From: Pseudofrankia sp. DC12
Lineage (GTDB): Bacteria; Actinomycetota; Actinomycetes; Frankiales; Frankiaceae
Length of the DNA: 64,000 nucleotides
Assembly: GCF_000966285.1 (NCBI RefSeq)
Contig: NZ_KQ031391.1
Span: forward strand, 6,138,430 to 6,202,429
Direction: 5' to 3'
Both the position numbers and the translations under genes were made by a program. Under the pieces are notes generated by a model. It saw only the letters and a list, made by a program, of their open reading frames with translations, had not been told where the DNA came from and made no database searches. Shown here one piece after another: positions 1-8,142 of the stretch (position 1 is its first letter; every line of letters starts with the position of its first letter).

Positions 1-18
1 TGTGGTTGGCTTTCAGAG

Positions 19-594
19 GTGGCCGATAGCCGAGAGATCGTCACCTTTGACACGGCCGGAGCGTTCGAGGCCTGGCTGAGTGAACGGCACGCGGACTGCG
101 CGGGCATCTGGCTGAAGATTCGGAAGAAGGGGCCGGGCATCGTCGCTCTGGACTATGACCAGGCCCTCGACGTGGCGCTCTGCTTTGGCTGGATCGACGG
201 GCAGAAGGGCGCGTTCGACGACGAGTGGTGGCTGCAGAGGTTCACCCCGCGCAAGCGGAACAGCAGATGGTCGAAGATCAACTGTGATCGGGTGGCGGCC
301 CTCCTGGGCCAGGGCCGGATGCGTCCGGCGGGCCTGGCCGAGGTCGAGCAGGCCAAGGCGGACGGCCGGTGGCAGGCGGCCTACGACGGCGCCAGGACGG
401 CCCAGGTGCCGGACGACCTTGCCGCCGCGTTGGCGGCCAGCCCTGCCGCCGCGGCCTTCTTCGAGACGCTGGACGGACGGAACCGTTACGCCGTCCTGTA
501 CCGCATCCAGAACGTCAAGAAGGCGGAGACCAGGGCACGCCGGATCGAGAAGTACGTCGCCATGCTGGCGCGCGGCGAGAAGCTCCATCAATGA
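19..594 (+). CDS. YdeI/OmpD-associated family protein
   Basis: A 191-aa cytoplasmic protein of the YdeI/OmpD-associated family, whose biochemical role is not established. Family features seen are the N-terminal FDTAGAFEAWLSERH block, the central DVALCFGWIDGQKG block (about residues 51-64), the FTPRKRNSRWSKIN block (about 75-88) and a C-terminal helical stretch ending RRIEKYVAMLARG. The length is normal for the family. The start is the GTG at 19. The frame stays open to the left window edge, so an upstream start outside the window cannot be excluded. No operon partner is visible. Family assignment is fairly sure; function is not. Confidence 0.85.
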   Translation: MADSREIVTFDTAGAFEAWLSERHADCAGIWLKIRKKGPGIVALDYDQALDVALCFGWIDGQKGAFDDEWWLQRFTPRKRNSRWSKINCDRVAALLGQGRMRPAGLAEVEQAKADGRWQAAYDGARTAQVPDDLAAALAASPAAAAFFETLDGRNRYAVLYRIQNVKKAETRARRIEKYVAMLARGEKLHQ

Positions 595-721
595 CCTGGG
601 GAGGGATCGCCTTCGGGCGTTCGATGTCGTCGAGGAACTCCTGGTACCTGACGGTCAGCCTCACGGCCACAGATGATCACGGCAATGGGTTATGGCCCGC
701 CTCGACCGACTCAGGCGCTCC

Positions 722-1645
722 CTAGTCCGAGGTCGGTAGCCTGATCGCGAGGTCGATCAGCTCGGCTGCCAGGGGAGTCGGCGCGCGGCCGGACCAGACC
801 GCGTGCAGCGGCCGGACCAGGGCCAGCTCGGCGACCCGGAGGCGAACCAGCTCGCCGGTGGCCAGGCCGGCCGCCGCCGCCCGGGCGCTGACGACGCCCA
901 CGCCGCCGCCCGCTCGGACCGTGGCCAGGATCGTCGCCGTCGAGCCCAGGCTGGTCGCGCGGGGGATAGACGGGGTGCGACCGAGCGCGCCGGCCAGCGC
1001 GCGCAGGAACGTCTCGCGGGTGCCGGAGCCGGATTCGCGCAGCAGCAGGGGTACCTCGACGAGGTCGCTGGCGCGCAGGCCACGTTCGGCCCGCGCGGCC
1101 AGGGGGTAGCGGGCGGCGACGACGAGCGCGAGGCCGTCCGTGCCGACGACCCGCCGGCCGAGGTCGGCCGGAACGTCGGGCGACTCGACGAAACCGAGAT
1201 CGGCCCGGCCGGTCCGGACCGCCGCGCAGACGTCCGCGCTGTTGGCGACGCTGGCTGAGATCTCAAGATCGGCGTGACCGCGCCGCAGCACCAGCAGCCA
1301 CCGTGGCAGCAGGTACTCGGCCACCGTCAGGCTGGCCGTGAGCCGCAGCCGGGCCCGCTGGTCGGCCCGCAGCGAGAGCACCCCGTCGGCCAGCGCCTGG
1401 GCCGCGTCGACGACCGGGTGGACCCAGGCGACGACGGCCTCACCGGTCGGGGTCAGCGTGCTGCCGCGCCGGGTCCGGACCAGCAGCGGCACGCCGAGCA
1501 GCCTTTCCAGCCGGGCCAGCCGCTCGCTCGCGCTGGGCTGGCTGATGCCGTGCGCCCGGGCGGCGGCGCCGACGCTGCCGGTCTCGGCGACGGACAGCAG
1601 AAGGTCGAGCGTCGCCAGGTCGGTGGCCCAGCTCGGCAGCGGCAT
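722..1645 (-). CDS. LysR family transcriptional regulator
   Basis: A 307-aa LysR-type regulator. The N-terminal winged helix-turn-helix (about residues 8-67) carries LLLSVAETGSVGAAARAHG followed by ISQPSASERLARLERLLGVP. The C-terminal periplasmic-binding-like effector domain follows (about 90-300). I chose the ATG at 1645. It lies 14 nt after the stop of the YeiH-type exporter gene on the same strand, so the two are probably co-transcribed with the exporter first. In enterobacteria yeiE (LysR) and yeiH are also neighbours but divergent; the same-strand order differs. The likely role is control of the exporter. The effector is unknown. Confidence 0.9.
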   Translation of the reverse strand: MPLPSWATDLATLDLLLSVAETGSVGAAARAHGISQPSASERLARLERLLGVPLLVRTRRGSTLTPTGEAVVAWVHPVVDAAQALADGVLSLRADQRARLRLTASLTVAEYLLPRWLLVLRRGHADLEISASVANSADVCAAVRTGRADLGFVESPDVPADLGRRVVGTDGLALVVAARYPLAARAERGLRASDLVEVPLLLRESGSGTRETFLRALAGALGRTPSIPRATSLGSTATILATVRAGGGVGVVSARAAAAGLATGELVRLRVAELALVRPLHAVWSGRAPTPLAAELIDLAIRLPTSD

Positions 1646-1659
1646 CGTCCGACAGCGTG

Positions 1660-2727
1660 TCACACCACCCCGGCGACGGCGAGGCTGGTCGCGCTCACGG
1701 TCACCGACAGCAGCAGGCCGAGCAGCAGCGGCCGCGGGCCGGTGCGCCGCAGCGCCGCGACGTCCGTGCCGAGACCGATCGCCGCGAGGGCGACGGCGAT
1801 CAGGATCATCGCGCACCGCCGCGAGAGCTCGTGGCTGGCGGCGGGGAGCAGCCCGGCCGAGTTGGCCGCCGCCACCAGCACGAACGCGACGAGGAAACCG
1901 GGGACCAGCCGGACGGCCCGGCGCGCCGCGGCCAGCTGGCGGCGCGGCTCGGCGGCCGGGTCCGGCCCGGCCGCGCGGCCGCGGACGAGCGCGCCCAGCG
2001 CCAGCACGACGGGGATGATCATGAGTGTGCGGACGAGCTTGACCACGACCGCCTGCTGGACGGCGGCCGGCCCGTAGGCACCGGCCGCGGCCACCACCGA
2101 GGACAGGTCGTTGACCGCCGTCCCGGCGAACAGGCCGAACCCGCCCGGGCTCAGGCCGAGCGCGTGCCCGAGCGGCGGGAAGACCAGCACCGCGGCCACG
2201 TTGAACAGGAAGATCGTCGAGACGGCGTAGGTGACGTCGGCGTCCTTGGCCCTGATCGTCGGGCTCGTCGCCGCGATCGCCGACGCGCCGCAGATGGCGG
2301 TGCCGACCCCGATGAGGACGCGCAGGTCGCGGCCCACCCGCAGCCATCGGCCGAACAGCGCCGCGCCGGCCAGGCAGGCGGCGAGAGTGGCCAGCATGAC
2401 CGGCAGCGAGGCCACCCCGGCGTCGGCCACCTCGCGCAGGGAGAGCTGGGTGCCCAGCAGCACGACGGATGCCCGCAGCAGCCGGACCCGGGCGGTGTCG
2501 AGGCCCGGTCGCAGCACGCCCCGCCAGCGCCGCGCGACCGGGCTGAGCAGGGCGCCCCCCACCACCGCGACGACCGGTGCGCCGATCACCGGGCAGGCCG
2601 CGCCGACGGCGGTCGCGGCGAGCCCGGCCCCGGTGGCGAACGCCAGCCCGGCCGACCCGGCGAAGGCGGCGGACACAGTGGGGGTGAGCCGCGCGATCCG
2701 GCCTGCCTGGACGGGGACGGTGGTCAT
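1660..2727 (-). CDS. YeiH/UPF0324 family putative sulfate exporter
   Basis: A 355-aa integral membrane protein of the UPF0324 (YeiH, 'putative sulfate exporter') family. About ten hydrophobic segments are visible. The family hallmark GVGTAICGASAIAA lies near residue 140, and AGTAVNDLSSVVAAAGAYG near residue 200 is a second conserved block. The substrate is not proven; export of sulfite, sulfate or related anions is inferred for homologues. The ATG at 2727 follows a weak purine-rich stretch. The gene precedes the LysR regulator by 14 nt. Confidence 0.88.
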   Translation of the reverse strand: MTTVPVQAGRIARLTPTVSAAFAGSAGLAFATGAGLAATAVGAACPVIGAPVVAVVGGALLSPVARRWRGVLRPGLDTARVRLLRASVVLLGTQLSLREVADAGVASLPVMLATLAACLAGAALFGRWLRVGRDLRVLIGVGTAICGASAIAATSPTIRAKDADVTYAVSTIFLFNVAAVLVFPPLGHALGLSPGGFGLFAGTAVNDLSSVVAAAGAYGPAAVQQAVVVKLVRTLMIIPVVLALGALVRGRAAGPDPAAEPRRQLAAARRAVRLVPGFLVAFVLVAAANSAGLLPAASHELSRRCAMILIAVALAAIGLGTDVAALRRTGPRPLLLGLLLSVTVSATSLAVAGVV

Positions 2728-2832
2728 GAACCCAGCCTCGGCCGGTCACCGAACCCCCGGTAGCGGCCGGCTGCCGGGGATGGTCATAGGCAATCCCTAT
2801 GATCGAGAGATCTCGAGCCAACTGGCGGCCTC

Positions 2833-3514
2833 GCGGGCCTTCGCGGCGACACGGTCGCCTTGCTGGGGTCGCACTGGCGGGTCGGCACTGTGCTGCGGAC
2901 CCGGTTCGCCGGCCAGACCAGGAGCCTGCGTGTCGTGGCCCGGCTGCCGGCCACGCTCGCCGGCCCGGAGTTCCTGCTGCCCGCCGGCCTGGGCGCCGAG
3001 CCCACGGACCCGAGGCGCTACACCCTCCGGGTGACGCCCGGCGCCGACCCGTCCCGCCGTCGCGGACCGGCTGCGCGGCGCCGGCCTCGGCACCGGCGGG
3101 GCGGTCGACACCGCGGCCGGGCGGATCCGCCGCGACGCGGCCGACCAGCAGCGGGCCAACGTCGAGATCATGGTGGCGCTGCTGGGGCTCGCCATGGTCT
3201 ACGCGGTGGTCGCGATGGTCTACACGGTGGTCGCCGCGGCCGCCGACCGGCGCGAGGAGTTCGCGACGGCGCGGGTGTCCGGCCTGACCCGCGGCCAGGT
3301 GGTGCGGACGGTGCTGTGGGAGGCGGCGGCCATCGTCGGGATCGGCCTGTTCCTCGGCGGCCTGACCGCCGGCGCGACGGTCCTCAGCCTCGTGACCGCC
3401 GTCCGCGACATGATCGGGCTCACCGTCCTGAGCGTGCCGTGGCCGCTGATCGCCGCCGTCGCGCTGGGTTCCCTCGCCGTCGTCGGCGCGACGAGCGGGC
3501 TCACCGGCACGTGA
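2833..3514 (+). pseudogene. Decayed FtsX/MacB-like ABC permease, 3' fragment
   Basis: This is the remains of an FtsX-type ABC permease. From about 2833 one frame reads an extracytoplasmic-domain segment (LAGLRGDTVALLGSHWRVG onward to about 3045). The reading then shifts one frame and continues through ADRLRGAGLGTGGAVDTAAG into the last membrane domain, with MVALLGLAMVYAVVAMVYTV at about 3170 and the stop at 3514. The 5' half, with the first helices, is absent and no start or ribosome-binding site fits. The shift near 3045 equals a single-base loss. No partner ATPase is nearby. Confidence 0.7.
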
Positions 3515-3532
3515 CGCGGCGAGAGGAGCGAC

Positions 3533-3720
3533 ATGGGCCTGCGAGTTGTCGTCTGTTACACCGGTGGCGTGGGGTCGCAGGCGATCCGGCTGCTCGCGGC
3601 CACCACCGACGGCCTGCGCCACGACGGCGAGCTCACCGTCATCGGCGTCACGCCGGAGCCGATCCAGGTCAGCCCACTCCAGCTCGAAGTACTCGGCCGG
3701 GATCCGAGCCCGTTCGGCTA
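3533..3720 (+). pseudogene. N-terminal remnant of NAD(P)-binding oxidoreductase
   Basis: A short open stretch starts ATG after GAGAGGAGCGAC and reads GLRVVVCYTGGVGSQAIRLL. This resembles the Rossmann start of dihydrodipicolinate-reductase-like or amine-dehydrogenase-like proteins. After about 25 residues similarity fails and a later piece, ELTVIGVTPEPIQVSPLQ, looks like a distant part of such a protein. It runs antisense into the 3' end of lutC. It is best read as a deletion remnant; the family assignment is tentative. Confidence 0.4.
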
Positions 3721-4371
3721 CGCGGCGGCCGCGCGCACGACGAGTACGTCGAGCGTGCGCGGACCGTGGACCCCTTCGACCCGGCGAAGCTCGATGTCGC
3801 TGGTGGCGCTGGGCCCACTGATCCAGGTGAGGGGCCGGGCCGGCCCCGCCTCGGCGAGCAGGGCCACGGCGTCCGGAACCGTCGCCACCACCTGGTCGGC
3901 CCGCACGACGACCAGGTGGTAGTCCGGGATCAGGGTGAGCGCGCGCCGCCCCTGGCCGGGCCCGGCGTCCAGGACGATCGTGCCGGTCTCGGCGATCGCG
4001 ACGGCGCAGGTGGTCAGGGTGCCGTCCGCGGCGTCCAGGTCGTCGACCGACAGCGGCGGGTCGTCGCCGAGCACCGGCACGGTGAGCCCGGCGACCCAGC
4101 CGGCCGGGATGCCAGCCGGCGCGACCAGCTGGCGGATGCGGTTCTCCGCCAGCCGCGCGGCGATCCGTTCCGGGACCTCGCCGGGCGCCACGAAGGCCAC
4201 GGCCGCGCGGTAGTCGAGGACGCGGCGCGCGAACAGGTCGAGGTCGCCGAGCGCACCGGCCCGGCCCTGCCGGTAGCCGCGCGGAACCGGACCCGTTCCC
4301 GGCCCGGCGCGCCCGTCCTGGGCCAGCGCGGACCGGATGCGGGCCAGCACCTCGTCTCGGGCCGCGCTCAT
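3718..4371 (-). CDS. lutC: LutC/YkgG-type lactate utilisation protein
   Basis: A 217-aa LUD-domain protein, third component of the LutABC L-lactate oxidising complex (lactate to pyruvate). Visible features are the N-terminal helix SAARDEVLARIRSALAQ and the LUD core with TCAVAIAETGTIVLDAGPGQ (about residues 140-160) and LIPDYHLVVVRADQVVATVP. The ATG overlaps the lutB stop by four bases (ATGA), so translation is coupled. It is the last gene of lacI-lutA-lutB-lutC. In this context it would consume lactate derived from rhamnose. Length is normal for LutC. Confidence 0.92.
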   Translation of the reverse strand: MSAARDEVLARIRSALAQDGRAGPGTGPVPRGYRQGRAGALGDLDLFARRVLDYRAAVAFVAPGEVPERIAARLAENRIRQLVAPAGIPAGWVAGLTVPVLGDDPPLSVDDLDAADGTLTTCAVAIAETGTIVLDAGPGQGRRALTLIPDYHLVVVRADQVVATVPDAVALLAEAGPARPLTWISGPSATSDIELRRVEGVHGPRTLDVLVVRAAAA

Positions 4372-5825
4372 GGGGTCGTGTTCCCTTCGCGGGCCCACCA
4401 GTCGCGGAACGTCTCCGCTGGAGGGACAGGGACGTCGCGGGCACCGGCCCAGGCCGACAGCGGGGGCGGCAGCGCCCGCCGCCCGCGCAGCAGCCGGCCG
4501 AGCCGGCCGGCGCGCAGCGCCCGCGTCCAGCGGGCCGGGTCGCTCATCGTCCAGGCGGCGGCGGTCATGACCGCGCGCTCCGCCGACGGGAGCCGGTGCG
4601 CGGCCCGTTTGGCGTCGACGGCGCGGGAGCGCAGGTGGACCAGCATCGACGGGATGTCGATCGCGACCGGGCACGCGTCGAGGCACGCGCCGCACAGCGT
4701 CGACGCGTAGGGCAGGCTCGCGTTGATCCCGCCGCCGTCCATCCCGGTGAGCTGCGGCGAGAGCACCGCGCCGATCGGCCCCGGGTAGACCGACCCGTAG
4801 GCGTGGCCGCCGGACCGCTCGTAGACCGGGCAGACGTTCAGGCACGCCGAGCAGCGGATGCAGCGCAGCGCCGCCCGGCCGCGCGGGTCGGCCAGTGTCG
4901 CGGTCCGGCCGTTGTCGAGCAGCACCAGATGGAACCGCTGCCCCTCGGTCGCCCCGGTCCACATCGACGTGTACGGGTTCATCCGCTCGCCGGTCGACGA
5001 TCGGGGCAGCAGCTGCAGGAAGACCTCCAGGTCACGCCAGGTCGGCACGACCTTCTCGACGCCCATGACCGTGATGAGGGTGCGCGGGACGGTCAGGCAC
5101 ATCCGGCCGTTGCCCTCGGACTCGACGACCGCGAGCGTCCCGGTCTCGGCGACGGCGAAGTTCGCGCCGCTGACGGCAACGCTCGCCGTGAGCAGCTTGC
5201 GCCGCAGGTGCGTGCGGGCCGCCGCGGCCAGAGCGGCCGGGTCGTCGGTCAGGTCCCTGTCGACGCCCGGCATGTCGCACAGGAAGATCTCCCGGATCTC
5301 GGCCCGGTTGCGGTGGATTGCGGGCACCAGGATGTGGCTGGGCCGGTCGTCGCTGAGCTGGACGATCAGCTCGGCGAGGTCGGTCTCGATCGCGGCGACG
5401 CCGGCCGCGGCCAGCGCCTCGTTCAGGCCGATCTCCTGCGTCGCCATCGACTTGACCTTCACGACCTCGTCCACCCCGGTCGCCAGGACCAGGTCGGTGA
5501 CGATGCGGTTCGCCTCGACGGCGTCGCGGGCCCAGTGCACCTGCCCGCCCGCCGCGGTGACCCGCTCCTCCAGCTGGAGCAGGTAGCGGTCGAGGTGGGC
5601 GAGCACGTCGTCCTTGATCGCGGCACCGGCGGCGCGCAGCTCGGCCCAGTCGGGCAGCTCGGCGACGACCGACGCCCGCTTGGCCCGGATCGTCGACGTG
5701 GCGTTGCCGAGGTTGCGCCGCAGCTGGGTGTCCGCGACGGCCGTCCGCGCCGCGGCCGGGAAGGTCTGGGCTCCGGTCAGGTGCCCGACGCCGGCCGGTG
5801 CGGTCGGCAGCCCGAGGAAGGTCAT
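4368..5825 (-). CDS. lutB: LutB-type iron-sulfur lactate utilisation protein
   Basis: A 485-aa LutB. It has an N-terminal LUD domain (about residues 60-300, with FAVAETGTLAVVESEGNGRM), then a ferredoxin-like region with two 4Fe-4S motifs: CIRCSACLNVCPVYE near 310 and TLCGACLDACPVAIDIPSML near 360. A short C-terminal domain follows. It is expected to relay electrons from lactate oxidation together with LutA and LutC at the inner face of the membrane. Both ends overlap neighbours by ATGA (lutA at 5822-5825, lutC at 4368-4371), the classic lutABC layout. Confidence 0.95.
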   Translation of the reverse strand: MTFLGLPTAPAGVGHLTGAQTFPAAARTAVADTQLRRNLGNATSTIRAKRASVVAELPDWAELRAAGAAIKDDVLAHLDRYLLQLEERVTAAGGQVHWARDAVEANRIVTDLVLATGVDEVVKVKSMATQEIGLNEALAAAGVAAIETDLAELIVQLSDDRPSHILVPAIHRNRAEIREIFLCDMPGVDRDLTDDPAALAAAARTHLRRKLLTASVAVSGANFAVAETGTLAVVESEGNGRMCLTVPRTLITVMGVEKVVPTWRDLEVFLQLLPRSSTGERMNPYTSMWTGATEGQRFHLVLLDNGRTATLADPRGRAALRCIRCSACLNVCPVYERSGGHAYGSVYPGPIGAVLSPQLTGMDGGGINASLPYASTLCGACLDACPVAIDIPSMLVHLRSRAVDAKRAAHRLPSAERAVMTAAAWTMSDPARWTRALRAGRLGRLLRGRRALPPPLSAWAGARDVPVPPAETFRDWWAREGNTTP

Positions 5826-6595
5826 CGGTGCGCCCCCGTCGTGGTGGCCGCCGGCGCCGGCGCGTCCTGTTCGGTCGAGGCCAGGATCTCGGCGAGATGC
5901 AGCGTCCGCACGCCGCTGCGCAGCCGGGACAGCCCGCCGCCGATGTGCATCAGGCAGGACGCGTCGCCGGCCGTCGCCACCTCGGCCCGGGTCGCCAGGA
6001 TGCCGGCCATCTTGTCGGCGAGCATGGCCGTGGAGACGTCCGGGTTCTTCAGCGCGAACGTCCCGCCGAAGCCGCAGCACTGCTCGGCCGCGGGCAGCTC
6101 CACCAGGTCGAGGCCGCGCACGGCCCGCAGCAGCCGCAGCGGCCGGTCGCCGACACCGAGCAGGCGCAGCGAGTGGCAGGTCGGGTGGTAGGTGACGCGG
6201 TGCGGGAACGACGCGCCGACGTCGGTGACCCCGAGCACGTCGACGAGCAGCTCGGACAGCTCGTAGGTGTGCGCCGCGACCTGTTCGGCCCGCTCGGCGA
6301 GCGCCTCGTCGCCGAACCGGCGGGCGACGTCCGCGTGCTGGTGGCGGACCGCGCCGGTGCACGAGCCGCTCGGCACCACGACCGCGTCGTACCCGGCGAA
6401 CGTGTCGACGTGGTTGCGCACCAGCGGCAGCGCCTCGCGAGGGTAGCCGGTGTTGACGTGCATCTGCCCGCAGCAGGTCTGCGACTCCGGCACCTCGACG
6501 TCCTGGCCGAGCCGGCGCAGCAGGCGCACGGTGGCCTGGCCGACCTGCGGGTACAGGCCGTCGACCAGGCAGCTCACGAACAGTGCTATCCGCAT
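5822..6595 (-). CDS. lutA: LutA-type CCG-domain lactate utilisation protein
   Basis: A 257-aa (Fe-S)-binding protein with the two cysteine-rich CCG modules of LutA/GlpC/HdrB proteins: QTCCGQMHVNTGYP near residue 40 and EQCCGFGGTFALKN near 185. Single cysteines (SCLVDGLYP, GSCTGA, YHPTCHS) complete the cluster ligands. It is a subunit of the L-lactate oxidising complex. The ATG at 6595 has a GGAGG five bases upstream. The gene lies 45 nt downstream of the LacI-family regulator on the same strand, so the regulator probably controls it. Confidence 0.94.
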   Translation of the reverse strand: MRIALFVSCLVDGLYPQVGQATVRLLRRLGQDVEVPESQTCCGQMHVNTGYPREALPLVRNHVDTFAGYDAVVVPSGSCTGAVRHQHADVARRFGDEALAERAEQVAAHTYELSELLVDVLGVTDVGASFPHRVTYHPTCHSLRLLGVGDRPLRLLRAVRGLDLVELPAAEQCCGFGGTFALKNPDVSTAMLADKMAGILATRAEVATAGDASCLMHIGGGLSRLRSGVRTLHLAEILASTEQDAPAPAATTTGAHR

Positions 6596-6640
6596 GGGGC
6601 CTCCCGCGTCGTGCGGCAATGATCGAACGCCCGGGCCGGG

Positions 6641-7651
6641 TCAGGGCTGGGTGGACTCTCGCACGACCAGGTCCGGTTCGAAGACGACCTGGCGGTGCCG
6701 GTGGGTGCGATGGGCGACCTCGTCGATCAGCAGCTCGGCCGCCGCCTGGCCCAGCTGCGCCCGCGGCTGCGCCACCGAGGTCAGCGGGACCGCGGCGGCC
6801 GCGGCGAAGTCGATGTTGTCGTAGCCGACGATGGCGAGGTCCTCGGGGATCTTCAGCCGCCGCCGGGTCATCTCCTGCAGCACACCCAGGGCGATCAGGT
6901 CGTTGGCGCAGAAGACCGCGGTCGGCCGGCCGGGCGCCGCCATCTCGGCGACCCGCTCGCCGGCCTGCCGCCCGGCCGCCACGTTGAGCGCGGACGTCTC
7001 GACCAGCGTCAGCGTCTCCTCGCCCAGGCCGGCCGCCGCGACGGCGTGGCGCGCCCCGGCGAGCCGGTCGGCGACCTGGCGGGTCGTGAGCGGGCCGCCG
7101 ATGAAGGCGATCCGGCGATGCCCCAGCGCCAGCAGGTGCGCGGCCGCGAGCTCCCCGCCGACCGGGTCGTTGACCGAGACCGAGCACTGCCGTCCGCTGG
7201 CAGCGCGGTCGACGAGCACGACCGGCGTGCCATGCTGACGGATCTCCCCGATGCGGCTGTGGTCCTGCGACACCGGCGTGATCAGGATCCCGTACGCGCG
7301 CTGCTCCTGCAGCAGGCTCAGGTAGCGTTCCTCGCGGCGCGGGTCGTCGCCGCTGTCGCACAGGACGACGGACAGGCCCTCGTCCGCCGCGGCTGCCTCG
7401 ACGCCCGCGGCGAGGTCGGTGAAGAATGGGTTGCGTACGTCCAGCACGATCAGCCCGATGGTCCGGCCGCGGCCGGCCCGCAGCTGGCGGGCCGCCTCGT
7501 TGCGGACGAACCCGAGTTCCTCGATGGCGGCGAGCACCCGTCCGCGCGTCGGCGGGGACACCCGGTCCGGGCGGTTGAGGACGTTCGAGACGGTGCCGAC
7601 GGACACCCCGGCGCGGCGGGCGACATCGACGACGCTGACTGAGTCGGCCAT
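6641..7651 (-). CDS. LacI family regulator of rhamnose/lactate genes
   Basis: A 336-aa LacI/GalR regulator. The N-terminal helix-turn-helix reads VSVVDVARRAGVSVGTVSNV, followed by the hinge helix (TRGRVLAAIEELGFVRN, about residues 36-53). A type-I periplasmic-binding-like sensor domain runs from about 62 to the end, with ELLIDEVAHRTHRHRQVVFEP near the C-terminus. The start ATG has GGAGGGAGGG upstream. It heads the lacI-lutABC operon and faces the divergent rhaI operon. A 14-bp operator-like palindrome lies 22 nt upstream of its start, suggesting autoregulation. The ligand is inferred to be rhamnose or a rhamnose catabolite. Confidence 0.92.
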   Translation of the reverse strand: MADSVSVVDVARRAGVSVGTVSNVLNRPDRVSPPTRGRVLAAIEELGFVRNEAARQLRAGRGRTIGLIVLDVRNPFFTDLAAGVEAAAADEGLSVVLCDSGDDPRREERYLSLLQEQRAYGILITPVSQDHSRIGEIRQHGTPVVLVDRAASGRQCSVSVNDPVGGELAAAHLLALGHRRIAFIGGPLTTRQVADRLAGARHAVAAAGLGEETLTLVETSALNVAAGRQAGERVAEMAAPGRPTAVFCANDLIALGVLQEMTRRRLKIPEDLAIVGYDNIDFAAAAAVPLTSVAQPRAQLGQAAAELLIDEVAHRTHRHRQVVFEPDLVVRESTQP

Positions 7652-7672
7652 GTCCCTCCCTCCGCGAACCGA

Positions 7673-7686
7673 TTGAACCGTATCAA
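7673..7686. promoter_or_regulatory. LacI-type operator-like palindrome (lacI-lut side)
   Basis: TTGAACCGTATCAA is a 14-bp pseudo-palindrome with TTGA/TCAA arms and the central CG typical of LacI-family operators. It sits just upstream of the lacI start, where binding would repress lacI-lutABC. Operator identity is inferred. Confidence 0.6.
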
Positions 7687-8142
7687 CGCTGACGTCCGGT
7701 TGCGAGCCCGTCGAGGCGTCTGATCGACGGCGACGTTACGCCACCGAGCTGGGCCAGCGGGTCAAGAACCCGGTTGTGGTGCCTTGACCGTCGTGCCGTA
7801 ACGATCCGGCAACTTGCCCCTTGACCCTGTTGCGGCCGTCCGGTTAGCTTCTGGGCACTCCGAACGTGAAAGGTTTCATTGAGGCGCGTCCGACCCACTG
7901 CTCCAGACCGGCAGCACCAGCTCCCGGGCCGGCTCCGGCCGGGAACCGGGGGGCGGACGGACACCTGGAGCGCACCGGTATCTCGCACCACTGGGCGCAG
8001 TGCGCCGGCCGTCCCGGCGCACGGCTGCGGGCGGCCGCGGACCTGCTCGGGATCGACGCCGTGGAGGCCGGGCCGGGCTGAGCCCCCTGGCCACGGCCTC
8101 CGCGCGTCACACGTCACTTCAAGTCTGGAGAGCAGGTCCGCA
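7687..8142. other. lacI-rhaI intergenic control region
   Basis: About 450 bases between the two divergent operons. Besides the two operator-like sites I see no convincing gene. An open frame runs through part of it into rhaI, but its sequence is arginine/proline-rich without any family feature. Both operon promoters must lie here; no clear -35/-10 pair can be assigned by eye. Confidence 0.5.
7867..7878. promoter_or_regulatory. Second LacI-type operator-like site (rha side)
   Basis: TGAAAGGTTTCA has perfect TGAAA/TTTCA arms around a GG centre, like LacI-family half sites. It lies 265 nt upstream of rhaI. With the site next to lacI it could allow coordinate control or looping. Inferred only. 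Confidence 0.45.

Noticed and set aside
595-721. A possible small gene or decayed regulator end between the YdeI-like gene and the LysR gene.
   Set aside because: The leftward reading VRLTVRYQEFLDDIERPKA looks vaguely protein-like but is too short and has no start or partner sequence.
722-4444. A very long leftward open frame that would encode about 1240 residues.
   Set aside because: It is the LysR gene frame extended by chance through the antisense or out-of-frame sequence of yeiH and the neighbouring remnants. The extension is Arg/Gly/Pro-rich with no family features, as expected in very GC-rich DNA. Only 722-1645 is real.
7879-8142. A possible N-terminal extension of rhamnose isomerase.
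   Set aside because: The in-frame upstream sequence is Arg/Pro/Thr-rich without similarity to RhaI, and the ATG at 8143 gives the normal family length.
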